DNA of 64,000 bases from assembly GCF_014645815.1 (NCBI RefSeq), contig NZ_BMML01000014.1, positions 1-64,000 on the forward strand, given 5' to 3'. Every line of letters starts with the position of its first letter. The first letter of the stretch is position 1. This DNA comes from Streptomyces fuscichromogenes (GTDB lineage Bacteria; Actinomycetota; Actinomycetes; Streptomycetales; Streptomycetaceae). Of this stretch, positions 17,014 through 25,188 are shown in pieces. The notes under the pieces are model-generated. The model was not told where the DNA came from. It saw nothing but the letters and a program-made list of their open reading frames with translations, and ran no database searches. A program made the translations under genes and the position numbers.

Positions 17014-18465
17014 ATGCGGACTGCTTACGGCGTGGAGACGGTACGGGCTGCCGAACGGGAGTTGATGGCGCGGCTGCCGGAAGGGGCGTTGATGCAGCGG
17101 GCCGCCGCCGGGCTGGCCGCGGCCTGCGCCGAGTTGCTCGGACGGGTGTACGGCACCCGGGTGGTGCTGCTGGTCGGCAGCGGGGACAACGGCGGGGACG
17201 CGCTGTACGCCGGGGCACGGCTCGCCCGCCGAGGCGCGGGGGTCGCGGCGGTGCTGCTGGCGCCGGAGCGCACGCACGCGGGCGGGCTGACGGCGCTGCG
17301 CCGGGCCGGCGGGACGGCGGTGGCGGCGGCAGCCGCCGAGGAGTTGATCCTGCGGGCCGGTCTCGTCGTCGACGGGATCGTGGGGATCGGCGGCAAGGGC
17401 GGTCTGCGGCCCGAGGCGGCGGGGCTGGCGGCGGTCGTGGCGCGGTCGCGGGCCGCCGTCGTCGCCGTGGACCTGCCGAGCGGGGTGGAGGCGGACACCG
17501 GCGAGGTGCGGGGCGCGGCCGTACGGGCGGACCTCACCGTGACGTTCGGGACCCACAAGCCGGGGCTGCTGATCGATCCGGCGCGGGAGTACGCCGGTTC
17601 GGTACGGCTGGTCGACATCGGGCTGGAACTGCCCGGGGCGGCCGCGCTGGAGGCGTTGCAGGACGTGGACGTGGCGCGGCTGCTGCCGGTGCCGTCGGCG
17701 GAGAGCGACAAGTACCGGCGGGGAGTGGTGGGGATCGCGGCCGGGTCTTCGCGCTATCCGGGGGCCGGGGTGCTCGCCGTCGCCGGGGCGTTGCGGGGCG
17801 GGGCCGGGGCCGTACGGTACGTCGGGCCGGCCAAGGACGAGGTGCTGGCCCGCTTTCCCGAGACGCTGGTGTCGGAGGGAGGGCCGCGGAAGGCGGGGCG
17901 GGTGCAGGCGTGGGTGGTCGGACCGGGGGTCGGCGACGACGCCGGTGCCGTCGCCGAGGTGCTGGCGGAGGAGGTGCCGGTGCTGGTCGACGCGGACGGG
18001 CTGCGGCTCGCCGACCGGGACGCGGTACGCGGGCGCACGGCGCCGACGCTGATGACGCCGCATGCCGGGGAGGCGGCGGCGCTGTTGGGGGTACGGCGGG
18101 AGGAGGTCGAGGCCGGTCGGCTCGCGGCGGTGCGGGAGCTGGCGGCGGCGTATCGGGCCACCGTGCTGCTGAAGGGGTCGACGACGCTGGTGGCGGCGGA
18201 CGGGGGAGGGGAGGCCGTCCGGGTGAACGCGACGGGGACGCCCTGGCTGGCCACCGCCGGGAGCGGGGACGTGCTGTCGGGGCTGGCGGGTTCGCTGCTG
18301 GCGTCGGGGCTGGACGGGCGGGACGCGGGAAGTGTGGCGGCGTATCTGCACGGGCTCGCGGGGCGGTTCGCGGCGGAGGGGGCGCCGACGGTTGCCCACG
18401 AGGTCGCCGGGCAGCTGGGGGCGGCCTGGCGAGGTGTCTTCCCACCTACCCGCCCGACTCGGTAA
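17014..18465 (+). CDS. nnr: Bifunctional NAD(P)H-hydrate epimerase / ADP-dependent dehydratase
   Basis: Repairs hydrated NADH and NADPH. The N-terminal YjeF_N epimerase domain (about 1-205) has VLLVGSGDNGGDALYAGA and DLPSGVEADTG. The C-terminal ribokinase-like dehydratase domain (about 215-480) has KYRRGVVGIAAGSSRYPGAG, MTPHAGEAAALL and the nucleotide-binding TAGSGDVLSGLAGSLLA. The length of 483 residues fits the fused form. It begins ATG 103 bp after acpS. The same neighbourhood with glmS and alr occurs in mycobacteria. Confidence 0.96.
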   Translation: MRTAYGVETVRAAERELMARLPEGALMQRAAAGLAAACAELLGRVYGTRVVLLVGSGDNGGDALYAGARLARRGAGVAAVLLAPERTHAGGLTALRRAGGTAVAAAAAEELILRAGLVVDGIVGIGGKGGLRPEAAGLAAVVARSRAAVVAVDLPSGVEADTGEVRGAAVRADLTVTFGTHKPGLLIDPAREYAGSVRLVDIGLELPGAAALEALQDVDVARLLPVPSAESDKYRRGVVGIAAGSSRYPGAGVLAVAGALRGGAGAVRYVGPAKDEVLARFPETLVSEGGPRKAGRVQAWVVGPGVGDDAGAVAEVLAEEVPVLVDADGLRLADRDAVRGRTAPTLMTPHAGEAAALLGVRREEVEAGRLAAVRELAAAYRATVLLKGSTTLVAADGGGEAVRVNATGTPWLATAGSGDVLSGLAGSLLASGLDGRDAGSVAAYLHGLAGRFAAEGAPTVAHEVAGQLGAAWRGVFPPTRPTR

Positions 18466-18590
18466 GCCGAGACCGCACCGTCACCCGGCTGCGCCGCGCA
18501 TTCGTTGTTGCCGCGGCGGAAACCCGGCCGCTACGGCGGATTTCGGCGGTGCCCGGTGGCCGGTGGGAGTCTGCGGGTGAGTGGGGGCTG

Positions 18591-18624
18591 AGCGCGCAGT
18601 TCCCCGCGCCCCTGACGGGGCGCT
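18591..18624 (+). repeat. Interspersed GC-rich element, copy d
   Basis: GCGCGCAGTTCCCCGCGCCCC followed by TGAC and GGGGCGC, a perfect hairpin. It lies in the 282-bp gap between nnr and the L,D-transpeptidase gene and probably terminates nnr. Nothing else was recognised in that gap. Confidence 0.65.
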
Positions 18625-18747
18625 CCTGCTCGCGTCGGCGGTAGACCGCGCCCCTGTCCCCCGTTCCGCCGGAGGCCCGTGCATCCCCCGGGTGACCTCG
18701 CCGCGCGGCTCCCCGGGATCGGGGGGTGATGAGGGTTGTCTGATCGC

Positions 18748-19671
18748 ATGATTAGTGGACGAATCATGCGTGGGCGGTGTGGTGTTGTGCGTGGGGTGGC
18801 GGGGACCCTTGTTGCCGCTGTGACCGTTGTCTCTGTCGGTACCGGGAGTGTCGCCGCTGACGGTGGTGCTCCCGAACCCTCTGCCGCCGTTGCCGAGGCG
18901 GACCTGGTGCCGGGGGTGGCGCCGGGGCCCGGGCAGCCGTGGCAGATCGACACGCCGGACCAGAGGCTGGCGCCGAAGGTGTACACGCCCAGCGCCGAGG
19001 AGGACGCCGTCGAGCCGAAGGCGGCGGCGCCCGGGACGTACGACCTCATCGAGTACGTGCCGCTCAGTGACGCCGCCGCCAAGGTGAGCTGTTCCAAGCT
19101 GACCGGGCCCTATCAGAGGCAGATCGAGCAGTGGCTGAAGCTGAAGGTGGACGGGAAGCAGTCCGTCTCCGACTGCAAGGCCGTCCGGAAGTTCCAGAAG
19201 CAGTACGGGATCAAGCCGGCCATCGGGTTCGCGGGGCCCGTCACCTGGTACCAGATGATGCTCCTCTCGGCGAAGAAGGACCCCAACGCCGGGAAGAACT
19301 GCCCCGTGAGGTCGTACCGGGTCGCCTGTGTCGATCTCAACCGGCAGGTCACCTGGGTGCAGAAGGCCGGCAAGGTGATCTACGGGCCCGTGCAGATGCG
19401 GAGCGGGAGGAAGGGGTACGCGACCCGGGCCGGGTGGCACACCGTCTACTGGCGGCACAAGAACCACTGGTCGACCCTGTACAACTCGCCCATGCCGTAT
19501 GCCCAGTTCTTCGACGGCGGGCAGGCCTTCCACGCCGTCTACGGCTCCATCTACACCACCATCGGCTCCTGGGGCTGCGTGAACCTCAAGCTCGGCGACG
19601 CGAAGAAGCTGTGGAGCGTGCTGAAGAAGGGCGACAAGGTGTACGTGTGGGGTCACCGTACGGGTACCTGA
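18748..19671 (+). CDS. Secreted L,D-transpeptidase with peptidoglycan-binding domain
   Basis: Predicted to form 3-3 crosslinks in peptidoglycan or to exchange its terminal residues. A signal peptide (GVAGTLVAAVTVVSVGTGSVAA) is followed by a roughly 60-residue linker. A peptidoglycan-binding_1-type helical domain (YQRQIEQWLKLKVDG to IGFAGPVTWYQMM) comes next. The YkuD catalytic domain has FHAVYGSIYTTIGSWGCVNL, supplying the His and nucleophilic Cys; the usual SHGC reads SWGC here. The length is 307 residues from ATG 18748. A TTG at 18736 preceded by GAGGG and an ATG at 18766 are alternatives. Confidence 0.88.
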   Translation: MISGRIMRGRCGVVRGVAGTLVAAVTVVSVGTGSVAADGGAPEPSAAVAEADLVPGVAPGPGQPWQIDTPDQRLAPKVYTPSAEEDAVEPKAAAPGTYDLIEYVPLSDAAAKVSCSKLTGPYQRQIEQWLKLKVDGKQSVSDCKAVRKFQKQYGIKPAIGFAGPVTWYQMMLLSAKKDPNAGKNCPVRSYRVACVDLNRQVTWVQKAGKVIYGPVQMRSGRKGYATRAGWHTVYWRHKNHWSTLYNSPMPYAQFFDGGQAFHAVYGSIYTTIGSWGCVNLKLGDAKKLWSVLKKGDKVYVWGHRTGT

Positions 19672-19731
19672 GCCCCGCACCGGGGGCTGTGCCGAAGGGC
19701 TGCCGGAGGCCTCTGAGACACTGGGGGCGCG

Positions 19732-20940
19732 ATGAGTGAGACAGCTACTGCACCGACCGCGCCCCTGCGCGCCCGCGCCGAGATCGATCTGGCCGCCCTG
19801 CGGGCCAACGTGCGCACCCTGCGTGCCCTCGCGCCGGGCGCGGCCCTGATGGCCGTGGTGAAGTCCGACGCGTACGGCCACGGGGATGCCCGGTGTGCCC
19901 GCGCGGCCGTCGAGGCGGGCGCGAGCTGGCTCGGTACGGCCACCCCCGAGGAGGCCCTGGCGCTGCGCGCCGACCCCGGGCTGCCGGCGGACGTACGGAT
20001 CATGTGCTGGCTGTGGACCCCGGGCGGGCCGTGGCGGGAGGCCGTCGAGGCCGGCCTCGACGTGTCGGTGGGCGGGATGTGGGCGCTGCGGGAGGTGACC
20101 GAGGCGGCCGGGGCGGCCGGTCGCCCCGCGCTCGTGCAGCTCAAGGCCGACACCGGGCTCGGCCGCAACGGCTGCCCGCCCGCCGACTGGCCCGAGCTGG
20201 TCCGCGAGGCGCTGCGCGCCGAGGCGGCGGGGCTGGTCCGGATCACCGGACTGTGGTCGCACTTCGCCTGCGCCGACGAGCCCGGCCACCCCTCCGTCGC
20301 CGCCCAGCTCGCCCTCTTCCGGGAGCTGCTCGGGTACGCCGAGGAGCAGGGCGTGCGCCCCGAGGTGCGGCACATCGCCAACTCGCCGGCCACCCTCACC
20401 CTGCCCGAGTCCCACTTCGACCTGGTCCGCACGGGCATCGCGCTCTACGGCATCTCACCCAGCCCCGAGCTGGGCAGCGCGGCCGACTTCGGGCTGCGCC
20501 CCGTGATGACGCTGTCCGCCTCCCTCGCCCTGGTGAAGCACGTACCGGGCGGGCACGGTGTCAGCTATGGGCACCACTACGTCACGCCCGGCGAGACCAC
20601 CCTGGGACTCGTCCCGGTCGGCTACGCGGACGGCATCCCGCGCCACGCCTCCGGCACCGGTCCGGTGCTGGTCGGCGGCAAGTGGCGGACGGTCGCCGGA
20701 CGCATCGCCATGGACCAGTTCGTCGTGGACCTCGGCGGCGACGAGCCCGAAGTCGGTACGGAGGCCGTGCTGTTCGGTCCGGGCGACCGGGGCGAGCCCA
20801 CCGCCGAGGACTGGGCCCAGGCCGCGGGCACGATCGCATACGAAATCGTCACCCGCATCGGAAGCCGGGTTCCCCGCGTCTATGTGAACGGGGAACCGAA
20901 TGGGCAGGAACCAGGGGACGGGCCGGCGGACGGCAACTGA
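19732..20940 (+). CDS. alr: Alanine racemase
   Basis: A PLP enzyme producing D-alanine for peptidoglycan. The cofactor Lys44 sits in AVVKSDAYGHG, where most homologues have KADAYGHG. The catalytic Tyr of HGVSYGHHYVTPGET is at about 279. VPVGYADGIPR and GRIAMDQFVVDLG are family motifs. The length is 402 residues with an ATG start. The substrate of the next cell-wall step and the preceding L,D-transpeptidase gene fit a wall-synthesis context. tsaE and tsaB lie beyond the next gene, as in mycobacteria. Confidence 0.96.
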   Translation: MSETATAPTAPLRARAEIDLAALRANVRTLRALAPGAALMAVVKSDAYGHGDARCARAAVEAGASWLGTATPEEALALRADPGLPADVRIMCWLWTPGGPWREAVEAGLDVSVGGMWALREVTEAAGAAGRPALVQLKADTGLGRNGCPPADWPELVREALRAEAAGLVRITGLWSHFACADEPGHPSVAAQLALFRELLGYAEEQGVRPEVRHIANSPATLTLPESHFDLVRTGIALYGISPSPELGSAADFGLRPVMTLSASLALVKHVPGGHGVSYGHHYVTPGETTLGLVPVGYADGIPRHASGTGPVLVGGKWRTVAGRIAMDQFVVDLGGDEPEVGTEAVLFGPGDRGEPTAEDWAQAAGTIAYEIVTRIGSRVPRVYVNGEPNGQEPGDGPADGN

Positions 20941-21069
20941 TGTCCGGGGTTCGGCGGCGCTACAACCCGGTTACACCTGTATCAGCGGTAACAGCAGCAA
21001 CACCTGTCTCGTCGGCATCACCCGTGTCACCCATGCAGCGAACAGCAGTACGGCGAAGAGGAGCGGTAC

Positions 21070-22335
21070 GTGAGCGAGAGCAGTGCGGAGGCCGTAGCGG
21101 ACGCCGCCGCCGCGGTGGCCGTCGTCGCCTCGGCCACGGGGGCGGCCTCCGGCAGCTGGCGCAAGGTGACGGGCGTCGCCGGAGCCGCCATAGGAGTGCT
21201 CGCCGCCGGGGCGGCCGCCGGGGTCGCCGTGGAGCGGATGACCGTCGGCCGCGGGATGCGCCGCAAGGCCCGGCTCGCGCTGGACTCGGCGGGCCCGTAC
21301 GGCACCCTGCGCGGTACGCCCGGCAAGGCGTACGCCGATGACGGCACCGAGCTGTACTACGAGGTCGACGAGGTGGAACCCGACCTCGGCCCCGCCGTCT
21401 CGCCGCGCCGCCGCCGGCTCTTCGGCCGCAAGGCACCCGCGCCCGTCACCGTCGTCTTCAGCCACGGCTACTGCCTCAACCAGGACTCCTGGCACTTCCA
21501 GCGGGCGGCCCTGCGCGGGGTCGTCCGGACCGTGCACTGGGACCAGCGCAGCCACGGCCGCTCCGGGCGGGGCGTCGCCCAGCACGAGGACGGGGTGGAA
21601 CTCACCATCGACCAGCTGGGCCGGGACCTGAAGGCCGTGCTGGACGCGGCCGTGCCCCAGGGGCCGATCGTGCTGGTCGGGCACTCCATGGGCGGGATGA
21701 CGGTGATGGCGCTGGCCGCCCAGTATCCCGAGCTGATCCGGGGACGGGTGGTCGCCACCGCCTTCGTCGGGACGTCGTCCGGGCGGCTCGGTGAGGTCAA
21801 CTTCGGGCTGCCGATCGCCGGTGTCAACGCGGTGCGCCGGGTGCTCCCCGGGGTGCTGAAGGCGCTGGGCACGCAGGCCGCGCTGGTGGAGAAGGGGCGG
21901 CGGGTCACCGCCGATCTCTTCGCCGGGATCATCAAGCGGTACTCGTTCGCGTCCAAGGACGTCGACCCGGCGGTCGAGCGGTTCGCGGAGCGGATGATCG
22001 AGTCGACGCCGATCGACGTGGTCGCCGAGTTCTATCCGGCCTTCACCGACCACGACAAGACGGCCGCGCTCGCCTACTTCCAGAACCTGCCGGTGCTGGT
22101 GCTGGCCGGGGTGCAGGACCTCGTGACACCCAGCGAGCACAGCGAGGTCATCGCCGACCTGCTGCCCGACGCCGAACTGGTGCTCGTCCCGGATGCCGGG
22201 CACCTGGTCATGCTGGAACACCCGGAAGTGGTCACCGACCGCCTCGCCGACCTGCTCACCCGCGCGGGGGCCGTGCCGGCAGGGGCTACGGTAAGTGGCT
22301 ATGGAAGCACCAGCAGCACGGCACAGCCAGGCTGA
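21070..22335 (+). CDS. Alpha/beta hydrolase with N-terminal membrane segment
   Basis: A predicted hydrolase of unknown substrate. An Ala-rich N-terminal segment with a hydrophobic run (VTGVAGAAIGVLAAGAAAGVAV, about 33-55) may anchor it. The fold has the oxyanion region FSHGYCLNQDSWHFQR and the nucleophile elbow VGHSMGGMT (Ser206). An Asp follows in VLAGVQDLVTP, and the catalytic His is in DAGHLVMLEHP (about 378). The length is 421 residues; the GTG is preceded by GAGGAG. Its 3' end overlaps tsaE by 35 bp, and this placement between alr and tsaE is conserved in Streptomyces. Lipase, esterase and epoxide-hydrolase activities are all possible. Confidence 0.9.
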   Translation: MSESSAEAVADAAAAVAVVASATGAASGSWRKVTGVAGAAIGVLAAGAAAGVAVERMTVGRGMRRKARLALDSAGPYGTLRGTPGKAYADDGTELYYEVDEVEPDLGPAVSPRRRRLFGRKAPAPVTVVFSHGYCLNQDSWHFQRAALRGVVRTVHWDQRSHGRSGRGVAQHEDGVELTIDQLGRDLKAVLDAAVPQGPIVLVGHSMGGMTVMALAAQYPELIRGRVVATAFVGTSSGRLGEVNFGLPIAGVNAVRRVLPGVLKALGTQAALVEKGRRVTADLFAGIIKRYSFASKDVDPAVERFAERMIESTPIDVVAEFYPAFTDHDKTAALAYFQNLPVLVLAGVQDLVTPSEHSEVIADLLPDAELVLVPDAGHLVMLEHPEVVTDRLADLLTRAGAVPAGATVSGYGSTSSTAQPG

Positions 22336-22813
22336 GACCGAGTTGATCGTCACCTCCCCCGGGCAGATGGGGGAGCTGGGCCGCCGACTGGCGAAGTTGC
22401 TGCGCGCCGGTGACCTCGTGATGCTCAGCGGGGAGCTCGGCGCCGGCAAGACGACGCTGACGCGGGGACTGGGCGAGGGGCTCGGCGTGCGCGGGGCCGT
22501 CACGTCGCCGACGTTCGTCATCGCCCGCGTGCATCCGGCCCTGGGGGACGGGCCGCCGCTCGTCCACGTCGACGCGTACCGCCTGGGCGGCGGGCTCGAC
22601 GAGATGGAGGACCTCGACCTCGACGTCTCGCTGCCCGAGTCCGTGATCGTCGTGGAGTGGGGCGAGGGCAAGGTCGAGGAGCTGACCGACGACCGGCTCA
22701 TGGTCCGGATCCACCGGGCGGTCGGGGACACCACCGACGAGGTACGGCACGTGAGCCTGGCGGGGCTGGGGGAGCGGTGGGACGGGACCGATCTGGGCGT
22801 GCTGTCGGCCTGA
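22301..22813 (+). CDS. tsaE: tRNA threonylcarbamoyladenosine biosynthesis ATPase TsaE
   Basis: The ATPase that cycles the TsaB-TsaD complex making t6A37 in ANN-decoding tRNAs. The Walker A motif is SGELGAGKTTLTRGLG, followed by VTSPTFVIARVHP, HVDAYRLGG and VIVVEWGEG, all diagnostic. The length is 170 residues from ATG 22301; GTG 22295 is an alternative. It overlaps the hydrolase gene by 35 bp, which suggests translational coupling. The partner genes tsaB and tsaD lie 1.2 kb downstream. Confidence 0.95.
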   Translation: MEAPAARHSQAETELIVTSPGQMGELGRRLAKLLRAGDLVMLSGELGAGKTTLTRGLGEGLGVRGAVTSPTFVIARVHPALGDGPPLVHVDAYRLGGGLDEMEDLDLDVSLPESVIVVEWGEGKVEELTDDRLMVRIHRAVGDTTDEVRHVSLAGLGERWDGTDLGVLSA

Positions 22814-22893
22814 GGACCGTGTGAACGTTCCGACAAGCCGTCGGCAAGATATTGCGCCGGACGTATCGGGCGTGGTCACATGGTATCCAGTCC

Positions 22894-22915
22894 GTAGTTA
22901 GGTGTACCTAACTAC
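22894..22915. promoter_or_regulatory. Perfect 10-bp-arm palindrome, candidate operator
   Basis: GTAGTTAGGT and ACCTAACTAC are perfect inverted arms around a GT spacer. It is AT-rich against the background and lies 28 bp before the start of a small gene. TTAGGT...ACCTAA half-sites recall DtxR/IdeR iron boxes, but the spacing differs from the usual 19-bp box, so the regulator is unknown. Confidence 0.55.
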
Positions 22916-22943
22916 CTCCGCCCCCGCACCTCAGGAGGCGCCA

Positions 22944-23105
22944 GTGTCCGTGTCCCAGTCCGAGGAGCGGCGACCGGTCACGGTCGTCGGGGTCTCCATG
23001 CGCGAGCTGCTGGCGTCGTGTGCGGCTGCCGACGCGGTGTCCCGGCCGCCGAGAGCGCCGGAGCCGGCCTCCAGACCGGTTGTGCAGGACCGCAGGGCTG
23101 CCTAG
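22944..23105 (+). CDS. Small conserved-looking protein of unknown function (53 aa)
   Basis: No family is recognised. The start is GTG with an ideal AGGAGG 6 bases upstream, which is the main evidence that it is translated. The product begins VSVSQSEERRPVTVVGVSM, has RELLASCAAADAVSRPP in the middle and ends in a basic Pro/Arg-rich stretch. It has no membrane segment. A perfect palindrome precedes it and a reverse copy of the interspersed hairpin element follows. It lies between tsaE and tsaB and is not obviously part of the t6A pathway. Confidence 0.65.
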   Translation: MSVSQSEERRPVTVVGVSMRELLASCAAADAVSRPPRAPEPASRPVVQDRRAA

Positions 23106-23115
23106 GCGGCTCGGC

Positions 23116-23175
23116 AGCGCCCCGAAAGGGGCGCGGGGAACTGCGCGACCAGCCACGACGGCGCGGCAGTCGGTA
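23116..23175 (-). repeat. Interspersed GC-rich element, copy e (reverse orientation)
   Basis: GCGCCCCGAAAGGGGCGCGGGG followed by AACTGCGCGACC and GCCACGACGGCGCGGCAG. The latter part also occurs after the reverse copy at 36378. The hairpin GCGCCCC-GAA(A)-GGGGCGC directly follows the small gene ending at 23105 and can serve as its terminator. It faces copy f. Confidence 0.65.
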
Positions 23176-23239
23176 GATCGCAGTACCTCCCCCGGAGCGC
23201 TTGGGCCGGTTCGGCCGGTGGGTCCCCGCGGGTGCGTCG

Positions 23240-23280
23240 TGTCCGGTCGCGCAGTTCCCCGCGCCCCCTGGCGGCGGCTG
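23240..23280 (+). repeat. Interspersed GC-rich element, copy f
   Basis: GGTCGCGCAGTTCCCCGCGCC, the exact reverse complement over 18 bases of 23133-23150 in copy e. Together copies e and f form an inverted repeat of about 160 bp filling the gap between two convergent genes. Confidence 0.65.
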
Positions 23281-23300
23281 CGCCGCCGATCCGTGGCCGC

Positions 23301-23894
23301 TCAGCGGATCACGACCACCTTCACCCCGATCGTCGCGAAGTTCCACATCGCGCTGCCGTCCGGGCGGGTCTCGCGGATGCCGCCCGTCCTCACCGTGGGG
23401 TCGGGGGGTTCGGCCGCGCGTTGTGCGGTGACCGCGCTGAAGCCGATCGCCGAGCCCTCCTTCGTGGTGGTGAAGCGGACCACGTGTTCGATGGGGAGGC
23501 CGTCCGTGCCCGTGATCGCCTTCGAGCGGGAGGTCACCCAGTAGGCGCCCGTGGCCGGGTCGACGGTGCCGGGGTTCACCTTGAAGGTGCGCTCGACGCG
23601 GCCGCGCTCGTTGACGAGCCAGACCCGGTCGTCGTCCACCGAGTACACCACCCGTTCACCCGTCCCGGAACTGTTCGGCAGCGCGGTCGGGTGACGGCGG
23701 TCCCGGGGTGCCTTGGCGGCCGGCGCACCGGGCGCGGGGCTCGCCGCGGACCTGCCGCCGAGGCCGGGCGGGACGGTGGCCGAGGCCTGGTAGGCGAGGA
23801 GACCGACCACCCCGACGGCCGCCGCGGTGAGGCCGGCCACGACTCCCGAGCTGGTCCCTGCCACGTGCGCCACCTCTGCCTCGCCGTAGAGCAT
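23301..23894 (-). CDS. Membrane-anchored protein of unknown function
   Basis: No characterised family is recognised. One membrane helix lies at about 17-37 (VVAGLTAAAVGVVGLLAYQA), then an Ala/Pro linker. A roughly 120-residue extracytoplasmic beta-rich domain follows with VVYSVDDDRVWLVNERGRV and ending AMWNFATIGVKVVVIR. The fold has a flavour of L,D-transpeptidase-like domains, but no cysteine is present, so that activity is excluded. The length is 197 residues from ATG 23894. A GTG at 23873 with GAGG upstream is a credible later start. It is convergent with the small gene upstream and divergent from tsaB. Confidence 0.7.
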   Translation of the reverse strand: MLYGEAEVAHVAGTSSGVVAGLTAAAVGVVGLLAYQASATVPPGLGGRSAASPAPGAPAAKAPRDRRHPTALPNSSGTGERVVYSVDDDRVWLVNERGRVERTFKVNPGTVDPATGAYWVTSRSKAITGTDGLPIEHVVRFTTTKEGSAIGFSAVTAQRAAEPPDPTVRTGGIRETRPDGSAMWNFATIGVKVVVIR

Positions 23895-23989
23895 CGCCGT
23901 ATATGTCGTACTTCGTGCAGACCGTAGCAGTCAGTGACCGTCCGTCCCCGGCGGCCGTGCTCGCGGCGCCGGAGCCGTAGGCTGTTCGC

Positions 23990-24646
23990 GTGCTCTTGCT
24001 CGCTCTGGATACCGCCACCCCCGCCGTCACCGTCGCCCTGCACGACGGTACGGCCGTCATCGCCTCGTCGAGCCAGGTGGACGCGCGCCGGCACGGCGAG
24101 CTGCTGCTGCCGGCCGTCGACCGCGTCCTCGCCGAGGCGGGGGTCGGGCTGGACGCCGTCACCGGGATCGTCACCGGCATCGGTCCCGGCCCCTACACCG
24201 GCCTGCGGGTCGGTCTGATGACCGCGGACACCTTCGGGCTCGCCCTCGGCGTCCCCGTCCACGGCCTCTGCACGCTCGACGGGCTCGCCTACGCGGCCGA
24301 CATCGAGAAGGGCCCGTTCGTCGTCGCGACCGACGCCCGCCGCAAGGAGGTCTACTGGGCGGTGTACGAGGACTCGCGCACCCGGCGCACGGACCCCGCG
24401 GTCGACCGGCCCGCCGACATCGCCGAGAAGATCGCCGGGCTGCCCGCCGTCGGCGCCGGGGCGCTGCTCTACCCCGGCACCTTCCCGGTCGCGCACGAGC
24501 CCGAGCACGTCTCCGCCGCGGCCCTCGCGTCGCTGGCCGCCGAGAAGCTGGCCGCCGGGGAGGAACTGCCCGCGCCCAGGCCGCTGTATCTGCGCCGGCC
24601 GGACGCCCAGGTGCCCAGGAACTACAAGGTGGTCACGCCCAAGTGA
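23990..24646 (+). CDS. tsaB: tRNA threonylcarbamoyladenosine biosynthesis protein TsaB
   Basis: The non-catalytic ASKHA-fold partner that dimerises with TsaD in t6A synthesis. It begins VLLLALDTATPAVTVAL and contains the family motif GIVTGIGPGPYTGLRVGL and ATDARRKEVYWAVYE. The C-terminus PLYLRRPDAQVP is the conserved end of TsaB. The length is 218 residues. Its stop codon overlaps the GTG of rimI (GTGA), so the two are translationally coupled. Confidence 0.96.
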   Translation: MLLLALDTATPAVTVALHDGTAVIASSSQVDARRHGELLLPAVDRVLAEAGVGLDAVTGIVTGIGPGPYTGLRVGLMTADTFGLALGVPVHGLCTLDGLAYAADIEKGPFVVATDARRKEVYWAVYEDSRTRRTDPAVDRPADIAEKIAGLPAVGAGALLYPGTFPVAHEPEHVSAAALASLAAEKLAAGEELPAPRPLYLRRPDAQVPRNYKVVTPK

Positions 24647-25188
24647 CCGCCGAGCTGCGCGAGATGCGCTGGTGGGACATCGACCCGGTCCTGGAGCTGG
24701 AGAAGGACCTGTTCCCCGAGGACGCCTGGTCACGGGGGATGTTCTGGTCCGAACTGGCCCACGCGAGGGGCCCCGGGGCCACCCGGCGGTACGTGGTGGC
24801 CATGGAGGGCGGCCGGATCGTCGGGTACGGCGGGCTCGCCGCCCAGGGCGCCGCGTCCGACAGCGGTGCCGAGGCCGTGGGCGACATCCAGACCATCGCC
24901 GTACGCCGGGACCAGTGGGGCACCGGACTCGGCGGAGAGCTGCTCACCGAGCTGCTGCGGGCCGCGACCGCCTTCGAGTGCGCCGAGGTCATGCTCGAAT
25001 GCCGGGTCGACAACATCCGCGCCCAGAAGCTCTACGAGCGGTTCGGCTTCGAGCCCATCGGGTTCAGACGCGGCTACTACCAGCCGGGGAACGTGGACGC
25101 CCTGGTGATGCGCCTGACGACCGGGCAGCCCGGCAGTGGCTCCGCCCCCGGGCCCACCTCCGAAGAAGGAACCGAGATCAATGGCTGA
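24643..25188 (+). CDS. rimI: Ribosomal-protein-alanine N-acetyltransferase RimI (GNAT family)
   Basis: A GNAT acetyltransferase that in other bacteria acetylates the N-terminus of S18. It begins VTAELREMRWWDIDPVLELE and has FPEDAWSRGMFWSEL. The acetyl-CoA loop region is IQTIAVRRDQWGTGLGGELL, and RVDNIRAQKLYERFGFEPIGFRRGYY is the family C-terminus. The length is 181 residues. The start overlaps tsaB by 4 bp, and the end overlaps the tsaD start by 8 bp. The gene order tsaB-rimI-tsaD is widespread in actinobacteria. Confidence 0.94.
   Translation: MTAELREMRWWDIDPVLELEKDLFPEDAWSRGMFWSELAHARGPGATRRYVVAMEGGRIVGYGGLAAQGAASDSGAEAVGDIQTIAVRRDQWGTGLGGELLTELLRAATAFECAEVMLECRVDNIRAQKLYERFGFEPIGFRRGYYQPGNVDALVMRLTTGQPGSGSAPGPTSEEGTEING

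Noticed and set aside
22894..22915. Standard DtxR/IdeR iron box
   Set aside because: Half-sites fit, but the spacing between TTAGG and CCTAA is 4 bp instead of about 9, so only an unspecified operator is claimed.
23301..23894. L,D-transpeptidase assignment
   Set aside because: The domain has a faintly similar beta-rich pattern but contains no cysteine.
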